The translations under genes and the position numbers were made by a program. The notes under the pieces are model-generated. The model searched no databases. It saw only the letters and a program-made list of their open reading frames with translations, and was not told the origin of the DNA. Shown here one piece after another: positions 1 through 11,200 of a stretch of DNA of 40,157 bases. This DNA is from CAYWHE01 sp964458125 (GTDB lineage: Bacteria > Bacteroidota > Bacteroidia > AKYH767-A > OLB10). How positions within the stretch are numbered: position 1 is the first letter of the stretch; each line of letters opens with the position of its first letter. Location of the stretch: assembly GCA_964458125.1 (NCBI GenBank), contig CAYWHE010000005.1, positions 1 to 40,157 on the forward strand, read 5' to 3'.

Positions 1-491
1 TCCGGCAAAACGGATATGAAATGACTTGCCAAATGCGACCATGCACCACCACTGTTGCGGGCTCTGAGTGTGAAATAATGAATACCCTTGCTTACTGACG
101 CTAATGGAATATTGGCGGAAAGGTTTACAATTCCGGATGGTGAAAAAGACAAAGATGTTCCATTACCAAAACCCGGATCGGTATCAAAAAAATATTCAAT
201 TCGATCAATACTTCCACTGTCAGGCAGTATGTAAATTAAACTTTGATGCCACAGCGACCAAATGCCATTACTATTTTCTCCTCTGAGATAAAAAGTGTGC
301 ATGCCATGAGATAAAATGTTTACAGGAATTGATGTTGCAATATTCACTGTATCAGCGGCAGCTACGCTTATGGCAATACCATTTCCAAAACCCGGATCGG
401 TATCAAAGAAATATTCAGCAGCAGTTATTTGTGCAACTATTGGTTGTGAAAAACCAAACAGCACAAGGATGATTAACAAGTATCGTTTCAT
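1..491 (-). CDS. Secreted repeat protein with EYFFDTDPGFGNG motifs (partial, C-terminus beyond left edge)
   Basis: The reading frame starts at an ATG read from 491 downwards and stays open to the window edge, giving about 163 visible residues. The N-terminus is a clear signal peptide (MKRYLLIILVLFGFSQPIVAQ). Two tandem units of about 80 residues follow, each opening with EYFFDTDPGFGNG and ending in a predicted beta-rich stretch (SHGMHTFYLRGENSNGIW, then SKGIHYFTLRARNSGGAW). Repeats of this kind occur in exported Bacteroidota surface proteins that often end in a T9SS sorting domain; any such end here would lie off the window. It begins 30 bases after the beta-helix gene on the same strand and is probably the last visible gene of the surface-protein cluster. 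Its molecular function is unknown to me. Confidence 0.8.
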   Translation of the reverse strand, partial: MKRYLLIILVLFGFSQPIVAQITAAEYFFDTDPGFGNGIAISVAAADTVNIATSIPVNILSHGMHTFYLRGENSNGIWSLWHQSLIYILPDSGSIDRIEYFFDTDPGFGNGTSLSFSPSGIVNLSANIPLASVSKGIHYFTLRARNSGGAWSHLASHFISVLP

Positions 492-521
492 CGCTTTTGT
501 GTTTAGACAGATGAAACCTAA

Positions 522-1583
522 TTAATGCTGGTTTATGATGGTTGCATTCAGTTGCAATGCACCATTGCCGGGCACCGTGGTGTTATGCAAGTTGAAATTA
601 ATAATTTGGGGTATGGGCGGAAGTACCGATGCATTGAACCGCTGATTACCTCCGTAAACACCCATATCAGTTCCTAAAGTGCCGGTACCGATGCATGGCG
701 AACCGTTCTGCAGATGAAAATCAAAACTTGGATCCCAAACATCTGAACCGATACCCGGAAAATTTACAAGCATTGGATCGGTATTAATATTTCCGATACT
801 GCTTCCTCCATTTGAAAGCGGCTCCGAACTTAAATAGGAACAATTGTCCAGATATGACGCTAAACCTGAGTAAGTATTGTAGCCGCATTTGCTAATAAAA
901 AAGATGTTATTCTCCAAAGTGAAACCAGTAACGCTTACATTATTATTTAATGAAAATGCGTCCGTATTGGTTTGAGCGGAATAAAAAATATTATTTTTAA
1001 TAATAAGTCCGGTAACAATGTTGTTTCCGCCCAGCCCAAGGATCGATGAGCCTGCAATAATATTATTTTGATAAGTAATATTAGAAATTACCTGTCCATA
1101 CCCGGTGTTACCATAAAAATTATTATTATCATGAAATAAGCATCCTTCAAACAACCAGTTGTCCGCATAATTGCCAAATATGCAGGTAAATGCTATTTCG
1201 CAATTCAGAAAAGAAATATTTGAAATACCGCTGTCACAAGTCATCGCAGTACCTACCATTAAAATAGACATACCCATGAATGAAGTTCCACTTGAGCCGT
1301 TTTGCAGGTAAATGTTACCATTGATGTTGGTTGTTGAGTTGCCGGGGAGATTATAACGCTTGCCTGACCCAATGATGGTTAATTTTTTGTTGATAGAAAC
1401 AGAACCGTAATTCAGTGAAGAGCCTGATATGTATAAGGTGTCGTTGGCGCTGGCCGCATTAATGGCATCTTGTAAAATGCTGTATTGAGCCGGACTTCCG
1501 GTTTTGTTGTCAACAGTGATAATAGTTCCTTTTGATTTTACTGAAAAAAGGAATAAACAGAGCATTAGAATTTTTGATTTCAT
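522..1583 (-). CDS. Secreted right-handed beta-helix protein
   Basis: A 353-residue protein with an N-terminal signal peptide (MKSKILMLCLFLFSVKSKG). An opening of the form TITVDNKTGSPAQYSILQDA is typical of proteins that list features along a parallel beta-helix, such as pectate-lyase-like folds. The middle (about residues 75-235) has recurrent Asn-rich rungs such as NISFLNCEI, NITYQNNIIAG, GLIIKNNIFY and FTLENNIFF, as expected for stacked beta-helix coils. The segment SPCIGTGTLGTDMGVYGG near residue 310 is the usual end-cap phrase of such proteins. I see no catalytic residues that identify a lyase. It ends about 40 residues after the cap without a recognisable sorting domain, so it may be surface associated through a neighbour or truncated. 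The gap to the upstream adhesin gene is 149 bases. Confidence 0.8.
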   Translation of the reverse strand: MKSKILMLCLFLFSVKSKGTIITVDNKTGSPAQYSILQDAINAASANDTLYISGSSLNYGSVSINKKLTIIGSGKRYNLPGNSTTNINGNIYLQNGSSGTSFMGMSILMVGTAMTCDSGISNISFLNCEIAFTCIFGNYADNWLFEGCLFHDNNNFYGNTGYGQVISNITYQNNIIAGSSILGLGGNNIVTGLIIKNNIFYSAQTNTDAFSLNNNVSVTGFTLENNIFFISKCGYNTYSGLASYLDNCSYLSSEPLSNGGSSIGNINTDPMLVNFPGIGSDVWDPSFDFHLQNGSPCIGTGTLGTDMGVYGGNQRFNASVLPPIPQIINFNLHNTTVPGNGALQLNATIINQH

Positions 1584-1732
1584 CTTAATTTTTGATTTAA
1601 ATTGTAATTCAATTAAATGTGTCTCTTATTTAACCATGTTATTTTAAAATTCTTCATTTGATTTTTTTATAAAGGAGGCCACAAAATATTTTCTTTCTAA
1701 GTAAGATGGTTTTTATAATTGCCATCCTGTTT

Positions 1733-4700
1733 TTATTTTACCAATTGCATGGTTTTAGAATCAACCTTTTTGCCGTCAACGAATAAAGTTGATAAATAAA
1801 ATCCTGCTGGTAATTCTTTGCCGCTAAGTATAACCGAATCGTTATTGTTGTCTTTTAATTCAAATGACTTAAGGACCACACCATTTAAATCTGTTATTTG
1901 AATTGCAGCATTGTTAAATGTTTGCGGCAAATAATATTTGATCACTGTGTTTTCTGTAAACGGATTGGGAACGTTTTGTTCTAATCTTATAATGTCTTTA
2001 TGAATACCGGTTTTGGGATGGCTGATTTCGGATTTGACATTAATACAACATTGGGCTAATGATTTTTCAAATTGATCCATCTTGATTTTCAATTCTGCAT
2101 TTTCATTTTTCAATGCTTCCATATCTTTTTTCATTTGCTCATTGCTTGCACCTTTTTCTTCGATTTGTTTTTGCTGCTCCTTCACGGCATTTATCAGCAT
2201 GTAAGTCATTGAACTGTTATCCACTCTTAAATATTCATTTCCGTTTCTTTCTGCTAAACTCACCATATACGGTGCGATTTGCTGAAGCTCCTGCGCAATA
2301 ACTCCTACATACTCGGGCTTTGTGTCAAAACCTGATTGTTCATTGTATTGATATCTGACAGGTTTTATTTTTTGCAAGGTACTTAGCCCGTCATCGAAAT
2401 CAGAAATATTTTGTTTAAGTCTTTTATCTGAAAAGGCTGCCCATGAACCTCCGCCCGGTTTGTCCGCTGTACCATTAACAGTAAGTACAGCATCGGGAGT
2501 AGTTGTTCCTATTCCCACTCTTGAATTAACTCTGTCAAAAGTTACAAGGTTCGTCCAGGTATTAAAGTTATGATTATCTATATATAAATTATCATTACTG
2601 CCCGAAATAGTTCCTTGTCTTATCTTCCATGTAAGTATGCCTCCGTTACTGCCCGGTCTGGCGAATAAGATATTTGCGCTGTCATTGCTTAGAAGCTCCG
2701 AAGCTTGTTCGGATATGATAACGCCATTGTTTATATGTAATAAACCTGCAGGATTTGAAGTACCAATCCCAACTTTTCCATTCTTTAATATAGTAAGTGC
2801 ATTGTGACGAAGATTATTAGCCGTGCCATTTCCAATTTCAAATAAGCGATCGGTTGCTACCCATGAGTATGGCGTTTGCGCTAATGCGCTATCATTAAAA
2901 TTTCCAAACACAGTCTGGCAATATGAAGGTGCAATTGTCTGATTATTGAAGGAAACAGAGCCATTTCCTTGGGCTTTAGTCCCTGAACCCATTGCAAAAG
3001 AAGAATTCCCGCTAGCAATTGTACCGTATCCAAGGGCAGTTGCCCCATCCCACCCACTTGCAATTGTAAATTCTCCAATTGCAGTGGCTCCGTTTTGTCC
3101 GCTTGCAATAGTTTGGTTGCCCAAAGCAGTGGCTCCAATCCACCCGCTTGCTTCGGTTTGATATCCCAAAGCAGTGGCTCCATCAATCCCGCTTGCAGTA
3201 GTAAATATTCCACAAGCAAACGAACCTGTTGCCATAGCTTTGGTACCCAAGCCAAATGCCACAGAATAATATCCAATACTGTCCTTATCCCAATTTGCAT
3301 CACTAACATAACCTGCCCTGAAAGCCGCTTTATCAGGATACCACATCATTCTTCTTCCTGCACCACTTGCAGGTACATTACCTGGTGTAGCAGGTACATC
3401 ACCTGTTGCGGTAAACACTACACTGCTGTCGGCTACATGAAGTCTTGCAAGGGGTGATGAAGTTCCTATACCCACATTGGCATTATTACCAAGTACAAGG
3501 CTGTTGCTTACAGAAACAACGGCATTCGCTCCAATGGCGGTAGCATTTGTCAACGCGCCTGAATTTACATTCGCACCATAACCTAATGCTGTATTGTAAC
3601 TTCCGGTTACGTTTGCATCAAGTGCGAGGCTTCCAGTTGCTGTATTGCCGTTTCCGGATTCATTTAAACCAAGTGCACCATACCCCTCTGCAGTATTATC
3701 ACTTCCCGATAAGTTGCCTTCTAATGTCTGAATACCGGTTGCTGAATTATAATTTCCATCAATATTTGAAAAAAGAACCCTGTAACCATTAGCAGTATTA
3801 TCGTGCCCATTGTCATTTGAGTAAAGTGTCTGATGCCCGTTAGCCGTATTGTCATAGCCGGTAATATTTGAAAAAAGAGCCTTGTTTCCAACAGCCACAT
3901 TATATCTTGCCTGATAAGAAGTCATGGCAACATTTGGTCCGTTATTGAACAGCGCTGAATCACCAATGGCAACCAGGTTGTGTTTATAAGTGTTGCTGTA
4001 TAAAGCGCTGGCACCGCAAGCAGTATTGGAATATCCCGTAGTATTTGAATGTCCGGCATTGGAACCGAAAAAGGAATTATTTTTTCCTCCTCCGCCAGCA
4101 TTATTCGCGCTTCCTGAATTTAACCCGATGAATGAATTGCTGGCATCGTCAGAATGAATATGAATCAGATCAGTTCCTGCAGAATTTCTTAAACGGATAA
4201 GCGGTTGTGAATTGGACTGTGTTGCGTTTGCATCAATAATAAATTGCGAGGTATTGGCAGTTCCCTTTACATGCAATTTTCCCGTCGGGGATGTGATCCC
4301 GATTCCGACATTTCCTGATTTGTTATCATAAATATTGCTTCCGCTTGCTGTCCATACAGAATTGATTGTATTGGATGTAATGGAAATTCCAGTGCCGGCT
4401 GTAAAAGAAGTATTATTATCTGTTGATGGTTCCCATTGTGTGGTGGTGGTATTATACTTCAGCACTTGTCCGTTTGTGGGCGCTGTACTCACTACATTTC
4501 TACCCTGCAGCTGATTTGCATTCCACAAGGCTGTGGTGTTTTGTGCAGCGATTGTTCCTGTTCCGGTAATGGTGCCGCCTGATAATCCTGTTCCTGCTGT
4601 AATACTTATTACCGTTCCTCCGGAATTATTATCATTGCTCCATGTTAATGCACCCGTTCCATTAGTTTTTAAAACCTGTCCGTTGGTTCCATCTGTGGTG

Positions 4701-5206
4701 GGTAATGTATAAGCTCCCACTTTTAATGCACCTGTGAAATTCCCTGTACCGCTTACATCCAGCATATAAGCCGGAGTTTTAGTTCCCAATCCCATTTTTC
4801 CTGTTGAGTCAATCACGGCACGTTCTGTATTATTGGTTCGTATTCTTAAACTTTTATTATCAGATGTTCCCATATAATTAGAAACTGATGTACCGGAATT
4901 ACCTGATAAATTCCAGGAACTTTTTGAAACGGCAGTCCATGAAGTTCCATTGTAATAATAGAATCCTTTGGTGCCATCGGTTTGAAAAATCATCAGCCCT
5001 GTTGCCGGAGCGGCTATAGCATTCCGCTGCGCTTGTGTCATGCGGGGAATCAATAATCCTTTAGTGGCAGATGTAATATCGAGCATTGATGAAGCATTGG
5101 GCGTTGTAGTTCCGATACCAGCAGCTCCCGAAGCAGGAAATGTGTTTTGTGCATTTGAAACAGAGGCAAATACAATTGAGATGATGGTTAAGATTTGTTT
5201 TTTCAT
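1733..5206 (-). CDS. Large adhesin-like protein: YadA-type repeats, S74 self-cleaving chaperone domain, T9SS sorting domain
   Basis: A 1157-residue protein. Residues 1-20 form a signal peptide ending NAQ. The passenger contains phage tail-fibre-like modules (VGIGTTTP and GIGTSSPLARLHV), a stretch of 17-residue NTA.G repeats (nucleotides about 3560-4080) and five YadA-head-like 15-residue repeats of the ATALGYQTEASGWIG type (about 3000-3205). An S74 intramolecular chaperone domain begins at SDKRLKQNI. Ser926 and Lys931 have the five-residue spacing of the catalytic Ser-Lys dyad known from endosialidase and MYRF. A coiled coil follows (about 1005-1055), ending in a Cys pair (AQCC). The last 80 residues (LEQNVPNPFTENTVIKYYLP to the end) are a type A T9SS sorting domain. 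It lies only 35 bases downstream of its larger paralogue, so the two are probably co-transcribed. By inference it is a surface fibre that assembles as a trimer; the ligand is unknown. Confidence 0.88.
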   Translation of the reverse strand: MKKQILTIISIVFASVSNAQNTFPASGAAGIGTTTPNASSMLDITSATKGLLIPRMTQAQRNAIAAPATGLMIFQTDGTKGFYYYNGTSWTAVSKSSWNLSGNSGTSVSNYMGTSDNKSLRIRTNNTERAVIDSTGKMGLGTKTPAYMLDVSGTGNFTGALKVGAYTLPTTDGTNGQVLKTNGTGALTWSNDNNSGGTVISITAGTGLSGGTITGTGTIAAQNTTALWNANQLQGRNVVSTAPTNGQVLKYNTTTTQWEPSTDNNTSFTAGTGISITSNTINSVWTASGSNIYDNKSGNVGIGITSPTGKLHVKGTANTSQFIIDANATQSNSQPLIRLRNSAGTDLIHIHSDDASNSFIGLNSGSANNAGGGGKNNSFFGSNAGHSNTTGYSNTACGASALYSNTYKHNLVAIGDSALFNNGPNVAMTSYQARYNVAVGNKALFSNITGYDNTANGHQTLYSNDNGHDNTANGYRVLFSNIDGNYNSATGIQTLEGNLSGSDNTAEGYGALGLNESGNGNTATGSLALDANVTGSYNTALGYGANVNSGALTNATAIGANAVVSVSNSLVLGNNANVGIGTSSPLARLHVADSSVVFTATGDVPATPGNVPASGAGRRMMWYPDKAAFRAGYVSDANWDKDSIGYYSVAFGLGTKAMATGSFACGIFTTASGIDGATALGYQTEASGWIGATALGNQTIASGQNGATAIGEFTIASGWDGATALGYGTIASGNSSFAMGSGTKAQGNGSVSFNNQTIAPSYCQTVFGNFNDSALAQTPYSWVATDRLFEIGNGTANNLRHNALTILKNGKVGIGTSNPAGLLHINNGVIISEQASELLSNDSANILFARPGSNGGILTWKIRQGTISGSNDNLYIDNHNFNTWTNLVTFDRVNSRVGIGTTTPDAVLTVNGTADKPGGGSWAAFSDKRLKQNISDFDDGLSTLQKIKPVRYQYNEQSGFDTKPEYVGVIAQELQQIAPYMVSLAERNGNEYLRVDNSSMTYMLINAVKEQQKQIEEKGASNEQMKKDMEALKNENAELKIKMDQFEKSLAQCCINVKSEISHPKTGIHKDIIRLEQNVPNPFTENTVIKYYLPQTFNNAAIQITDLNGVVLKSFELKDNNNDSVILSGKELPAGFYLSTLFVDGKKVDSKTMQLVK
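3000..3205 (-). repeat. 45-base tandem repeats encoding YadA-head-like units
   Basis: Four to five in-frame copies of a 45-base unit; for example, the phrase gcagtggctcc recurs at 3126 and 3171, exactly 45 bases apart. They encode 15-residue units such as ATALGYQTEASGWIG and ATALGNQTIASGQNG, the pattern of left-handed beta-roll head repeats in trimeric adhesins. Near identity between copies suggests recent expansion or frequent recombination. Confidence 0.75.
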
Positions 5207-5241
5207 TTTAACGTGATTTTGCTTTGTTATAAATCAATCTT

Positions 5242-8200
5242 TTACTTTGTCAGCGTCATCAGTTTGCTTTCAACTACTTTTTCATCGGCTATCATGGTAT
5301 AGGTGTAAGTACCTGGACTGAGTGAATTGCCTGAAATGATTAATTGATTTACTCCGCGTTGTTCGAGCGTAAATGTTTTCAGTCCATCTCCGTTAAGCGA
5401 AATAATTTTTATCACTGCTGATTTTACTGAAGCAGGCAAATAATATTTTATCACTGTGTTTTCTGAAAACGGATTGGGGGCATTTTGTTCTAATCTTGGA
5501 ATATCATTTTGAATTCCGGATTTCGGATTGCTGGTTTCAGAATTGAAATTTGTGCAGCATTGTGATAATGCATTTTCAAAATCTTTTATCTGATGTTTTA
5601 AATCATTAATTTCATTTTGCTGAACTAAATGTGAGTTCTCTAAATCTTGTACAGAAGCTTGCAAACCAGAAATTGTTTCATCTTTTGATTCTATTTGTTT
5701 TTGCTGTTCTTTGATGGCATTAACAATGGGTACAACAAATTCGGCATAGCGCAAAGCATAGCGATCATCTTTATTTTGAGGTTTGCACAAGCCGCTGAAT
5801 GGAGTGTTTAAGTCATTCAAAATCTTTTCGACATCCTGCGCAACAAAACCATGATAGGTATTGGTATCACCGGCAAAGGTAAAGTTGTACGAAACCGGAT
5901 TTAATTTCATAATAAAATCCAGACCCAGATTATATGGCTTTAAATTCTTTTTGAAACGGCCATCAGATAAATTGCTCCAATCTACATGTCCACCGATTTG
6001 TGTAACAACATCGTTTCCGATTTTGTACATATTGCTGGCTGTAGCAATTGCCCCATTTCCAAAAGCACCAGAATTGGTGTAATTAGAGCCACCTTGTGCC
6101 TGATATCCAACATAAGTATTATTGCTTCCCGTTACATCTCCAATTCCTGCTTCTTTTCCAACAAATGTATTTGCATTGCCGGCAGTTTTTAATCCGGCAA
6201 TTGAATATCCTAAAAAAGTATTTGAACTGCCTGTGCAATTCATATTTCCAACAAGTGATCCTACAAATGTATTTTGTGAAGATAGTCCATCAGCAAATGT
6301 TCCGTATCCAAAGTACGTATTATCGTTTCCGGATACATTTTCCCTGCCTGCCCAGTACCCAAAATAACTATTGCGGGTTCCTGTTGTATTTTTTATTCCT
6401 GACGCTGTTCCATAAAATGAATTAAAATTTGACAGGTTGGCTTGTCCGCTTGATGCACCGGTAAATGTATTACCATAACCTGATACATTTAAATGACCTG
6501 ACTGGTCACCGATAAAGGTATTTGCATATCCATCCTGATTGGCAGTGCCGGCAGAATCACCTACTACAGTATTATTTGAACCGGTAGTGTTAGCATACAA
6601 CGCTGCATAGCCTAATGCAGAGTTATAAGAGCCGGTTGTATTAAATGCCATACTGCCTCTTCCAACCGATGTATTATTATTTCCTGAACTATTGGAAGAA
6701 AGAGCAGAAGATCCAATTGCAGTATTGCCTTTTCCTGTTGTGTTTGAGTCAAGAGACAAGGCACCAACCGCTGTATTTTCAGATCCATTGGTATTAGCCA
6801 TGAGCGAATTTGCTCCAACTGCTGTATTGGCGAAACCTGTAGTATTTGCATAAAGTGCTTTTTTGCCGAATGCTGAATTCCCGCCTGAAGTGTTTAATTG
6901 TAAAGCACTATCACCTACACAAGTATTTGAAAATGCTGATCCGTTTCCCCGGCCCACTCTGACGTTGTTTATTTTTGCATCATTGCCTGCAACTTCTAAT
7001 TTATAACTTGGCGTTGTTGTTCCAATTCCCACATTTCCATTACCGGAAATGCGCATACATTCGGGAACAGTAACGGACATATCTGCTGTTGCGTTGGCAA
7101 CATTGGTGGTGTTAAACGTTAATGCACCGCTGGTTTGTTCTGTATTGATATAACTGGAATAACCTGATGCTGACATTGTTTTTACACCTCCATTAAAATA
7201 GCAATTGAAAAACAGGCCGGGATAATCGGCTATCAATGAAATCCCCTGTGATGTAGAATTGCCTTTAAATATTGCAACGGTGTTTCCAACCACGCCTTCA
7301 ACCTGAAACCTTGCCTTGTTATGAGTTAAAGTTCCAATTCCAACATTGCCGTCAGTCCGCGAAATAAACATGTTCGTTGTGTTTAACGAAGTACTCAACA
7401 CATTTGAAAGCAAACGCAATCCATCATTAATGGTGTCGAAATCCATGCCAACATAAGGAACATCGTTTGTCTGATGATGAAATGAAATTGCTCCGCCTTT
7501 TATAGAAAGTTTATCGCCCGGTACTGCTGTTCCGATACCCATATTGCCCGATGCATTTATTCTCATACGTTCTGCTCCATTAGTTCGAAAACGCAGCGCA
7601 CCATTTTCGGCATTGTCAAGCACAAAGTCGTTTGTCGAAGGATATAATGCTGTTCCATCGGCAGCTGTTGAACCTGTGGTGGTGGTTGTAAATTGCATCA
7701 GATAGCTGGTGGGGCTTGTGCCATGCAAATGCAATGTCGATTGTGGCGTACTGATTCCTATTCCAACATGACCTGCATTATTTTTATAAATATTTGATCC
7801 CGACTGAGTCCATACGGAATTAATGGTATTAGCTGCAATTGATATTCCTGTTCCGGCTGTATAAACCGTTCCATTATCAATATCAGGCTTCCAATTGGAT
7901 CCGTCATATTTTAAAACCTGACCTGTTGTCGGAGCAGTTACGGCAACCGTGGTGCCCTGCAGTTGATTCGCATTCCACAATGCAGTTGTGTTTTGTGCAC
8001 TAATGGTTCCTGTACCGGTAATGGTTCCGCCTGATAAACCTGTTCCTGCTATAATACTGGTTACTGTTCCTCCTGAATTATTATCAGTTGATGGCACCCA
8101 TTGTGTGGCAACAGTATCATACTTCAATATTTGTCCATTGGTTGGCGCTGTGCTTACTACATTTCTTCCCTGCAACTGATTTGCATTCCATAACGCTGTA

Positions 8201-11200
8201 GTGTTTTGTGCACTGATGTTTCCTGAACCGGTAATGGTTCCGCCTGATAAACCTGTTCCTGCCGTGATGCTGGTTACAGTTCCACCGGAATTGTTATCCG
8301 TTGATGGTTCCCACTGTGTGGTAGCGCTGTTGTATTTTAATGCTTGTCCGTTGGTCGGTGCAGTTGCTGAAACACTAACTCCTTTTATTTTATTTACCGA
8401 AGGACTCGGATACGTTCCGCTTAAATCTCCTGCAGCAGTTGTTGAGTTGGTAATATCATCAGCAGTATTTACATCACCGGTATTTATAATTACATTTGAT
8501 GCAACTGAAATTCCTGCGCCGGCTGTATAAGCAGTATTATTATCCGTTGATGGTTCCCACTGTGTGGAGGCGCTGTTATATTTTAATGCTTGTCCGTTGG
8601 TCGGTGCAGTTGCTGAAACGTTAACACCTTTTATTTTATTTACTGAAGGATTCGGATATGTTCCGCTTAAATCACCTGCAGCAGTCGTTGTGTTAGTAAT
8701 ATCATCAGCAGCGTTTACATCACCGGTGTTTGTAATAATATTTGATGCAACTGAAATTCCTGTACCTGCAGTATAGGGTGCTCCGTTATTTGTCACCCAG
8801 CTAAGCACGCCTGCACCATTTGTTTTTAATACCTGCCCTGTTGTTCCATCGGCTGACGGTAAAGTGTAAATGGTATTAGCTGCTATGTTATCTGATGCTT
8901 TAAAACCAACATAATTATTGCCGTTAGCAGATAGTTCATCAAAGCGCAATTCCCCTGTGTTTTCCGCTGAAGTTCCAAACGGTTGAACATTAATTGCATT
9001 TGCATTTGAAGGAGCAATATCGAGTTTGGCATTTGGCGCTGAGGTGCCGATTCCAACGTTGGCATTATTACCCAATACAACACTGTTGCTTGCGGTAACG
9101 GATGCGTTCGCTCCAATTGCTGTAGCATTTGTAAGAGTTGCATTACCTGTTGCTTTGAAACCAACATAAGTATTTGTATTCCCTGTAGTGTTTTTATATC
9201 CGCTTGAATCGCCAACAAATACGTTTGAATTTCCTGTAGTGTTTTTCAAACCTGAGCAATATCCAAGAAAATTATTACCAGAACCGGTACTATTAAATCC
9301 GGAAGAATCTCCAACAAACACATTTTTGCTTCCTGTTACATTCGTAAATCCAGCCATATGGCCAACAAAAACATTTAAGCTGCCGTTTGAATTAAAAACT
9401 CCCGAACGATCACCAAGAAAGGTGTTGCTGCTTCCTGTTGTGATATTATTACCGCTTTTTAAACCTATTGCTGTATTACCAATTCCAGTAGCACTATTTA
9501 CATTATCTCTAATTAATAAATTATTTAATGAATCCGAAATTATTACAATCTTATTGGCTGTTAATGTTCCAGTACAGTTTATATTTCCAAATACATCTAA
9601 TTTATAATTCGGGCTATTTGTCCCAATACCAACATTGCCTGTATTATTATTTGATATGTTTGCACCTGCTGTAGTCCATGTAGAATTGATGGAATCATTT
9701 ATAAGATTAATCCCCTTACCGGCATAATAAGTTACGCCTGTGGCTGCCTTCCATATTAATTTTCCGGTGCCATCAGTTGCCAGCACCTGATTATTTGTAC
9801 CAAGCGTATTTGGCAAAGTCAACATAAGATTTACCGACATTGAATCGGGGGCTTTGAAACCGGTATAGTTGTTACCTTGTGCGGCAAGTTCTGTAACTCT
9901 AAATTCACCTGTATTGCCTGCGTTGATACCCCAGGGTTGTATTTGTAATGCGTTTGCCGATGATGGCAGTATATCCAATTGTGAAGTCGGAGTTGAAGTT
10001 CCCAATCCAACATTACCATTTTTTAAAATGGTTAAGGCATTGTGTCGTGCAATATCTGATGAGCCATTTCCTATTACTAAAAGTCTGTCTGCGCCATTCC
10101 ATCCTGTATTTGAAACAGGTGTGTAATCTGTATTATAGCTTCCCAACGCAGTTTCATATCCCGATCTCGAATAATTTCCAGATCCACATGATATCGTATA
10201 GGCGCCTGATGAAATTGATTGGTACCCTAATGCAATGGAATACATTCCGAGCGCATTGTTTCCAACACCAATTGCCGTTGCAACATATCCAATCGCTTTT
10301 GATCCCTGCCCGAGTGCAGTTGAAGTAATTCCTGAAGCCCTGTTATTATTGCCTGCTGCAAATGAATAATTCCCAATGCTGTCTTTATTCCAATCTGTAC
10401 CGGGAACATATCCAACTCTGAATGCTGCTTTATCTGCATACCACATCATCCGTCTTCCTGCATTGCTTATTGGTACATTGCCAGGGATAGTCAGAACATC
10501 TCCACTTGCAGCAAAAACAACACTGCTGTCAGCAACATGCAATTTCGCGGTGGGGGATGAAGTGCCAATTCCAACATTGGCATTACTGCCAAGTACCAAG
10601 CTATTGCTTGTATTCACTCTTGCATAATACCCTATAGCTGTTGCATTTGTTAAAATGCCCGAATTGACATCAGCATAAGCTCCAATAGCAGTATTATTGC
10701 TCCCTGTTGTGTTGTTATTAAGCGTGAAGTTACCGCATGCTGTATTATTATTTCCGGTGGTCTGAAACATAAGTGAGCCATTTCCATTTGCGGCATTACC
10801 ACTTCCTGTGGTGTTATTTTGAAGTGCGCCAATTCCATTTGCTAAATTATCATTACCTGTGGTGTTATATTGAAGCGAGAAAACTCCATTTGCAGTATTT
10901 TGATGCCCAGTGGTATTGTTATAAAGCGATAAATATCCAACGGCTGTATTGCCATATCCATTGGTATTGGAATAACCGGCTTGCGATCCGAAAAATGAAT
11001 TGTTTTTTCCATTAATAGACGATACAAGATTTACTCTTCCGGTATTCCATCCTACAAACGTATTGGTTGAATCATCAGAACTAATGTGCATTAAATCATA
11101 ACTTGAAGCATTTCTTAAACGTATTAATGGTTGTGTATTTGATTGCGTTGCATTAGCATCAATAATTAATTGCGATATATTTGAGTTACCTTTTATTTGA

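Noticed and set aside
1705..1726. GATGG / CCATC hairpin just after the 1157-residue adhesin gene
   Set aside because: The 5-base stem is weak, and on the minus strand it is not followed by a T-run, so it cannot be supported as the terminator of that gene.
6060..6930. Regularly spaced repeats that could suggest a CRISPR array
   Set aside because: The period is about 51 bases with no conserved palindromic repeat and unique spacers; the repeats are in frame and translate into NT..G beta-roll units.
9188..9607. Repetitive Pro-rich open frames on the plus strand within the giant adhesin
   Set aside because: These are periodic shadows of the 51-base repeats of the adhesin and not independent genes.
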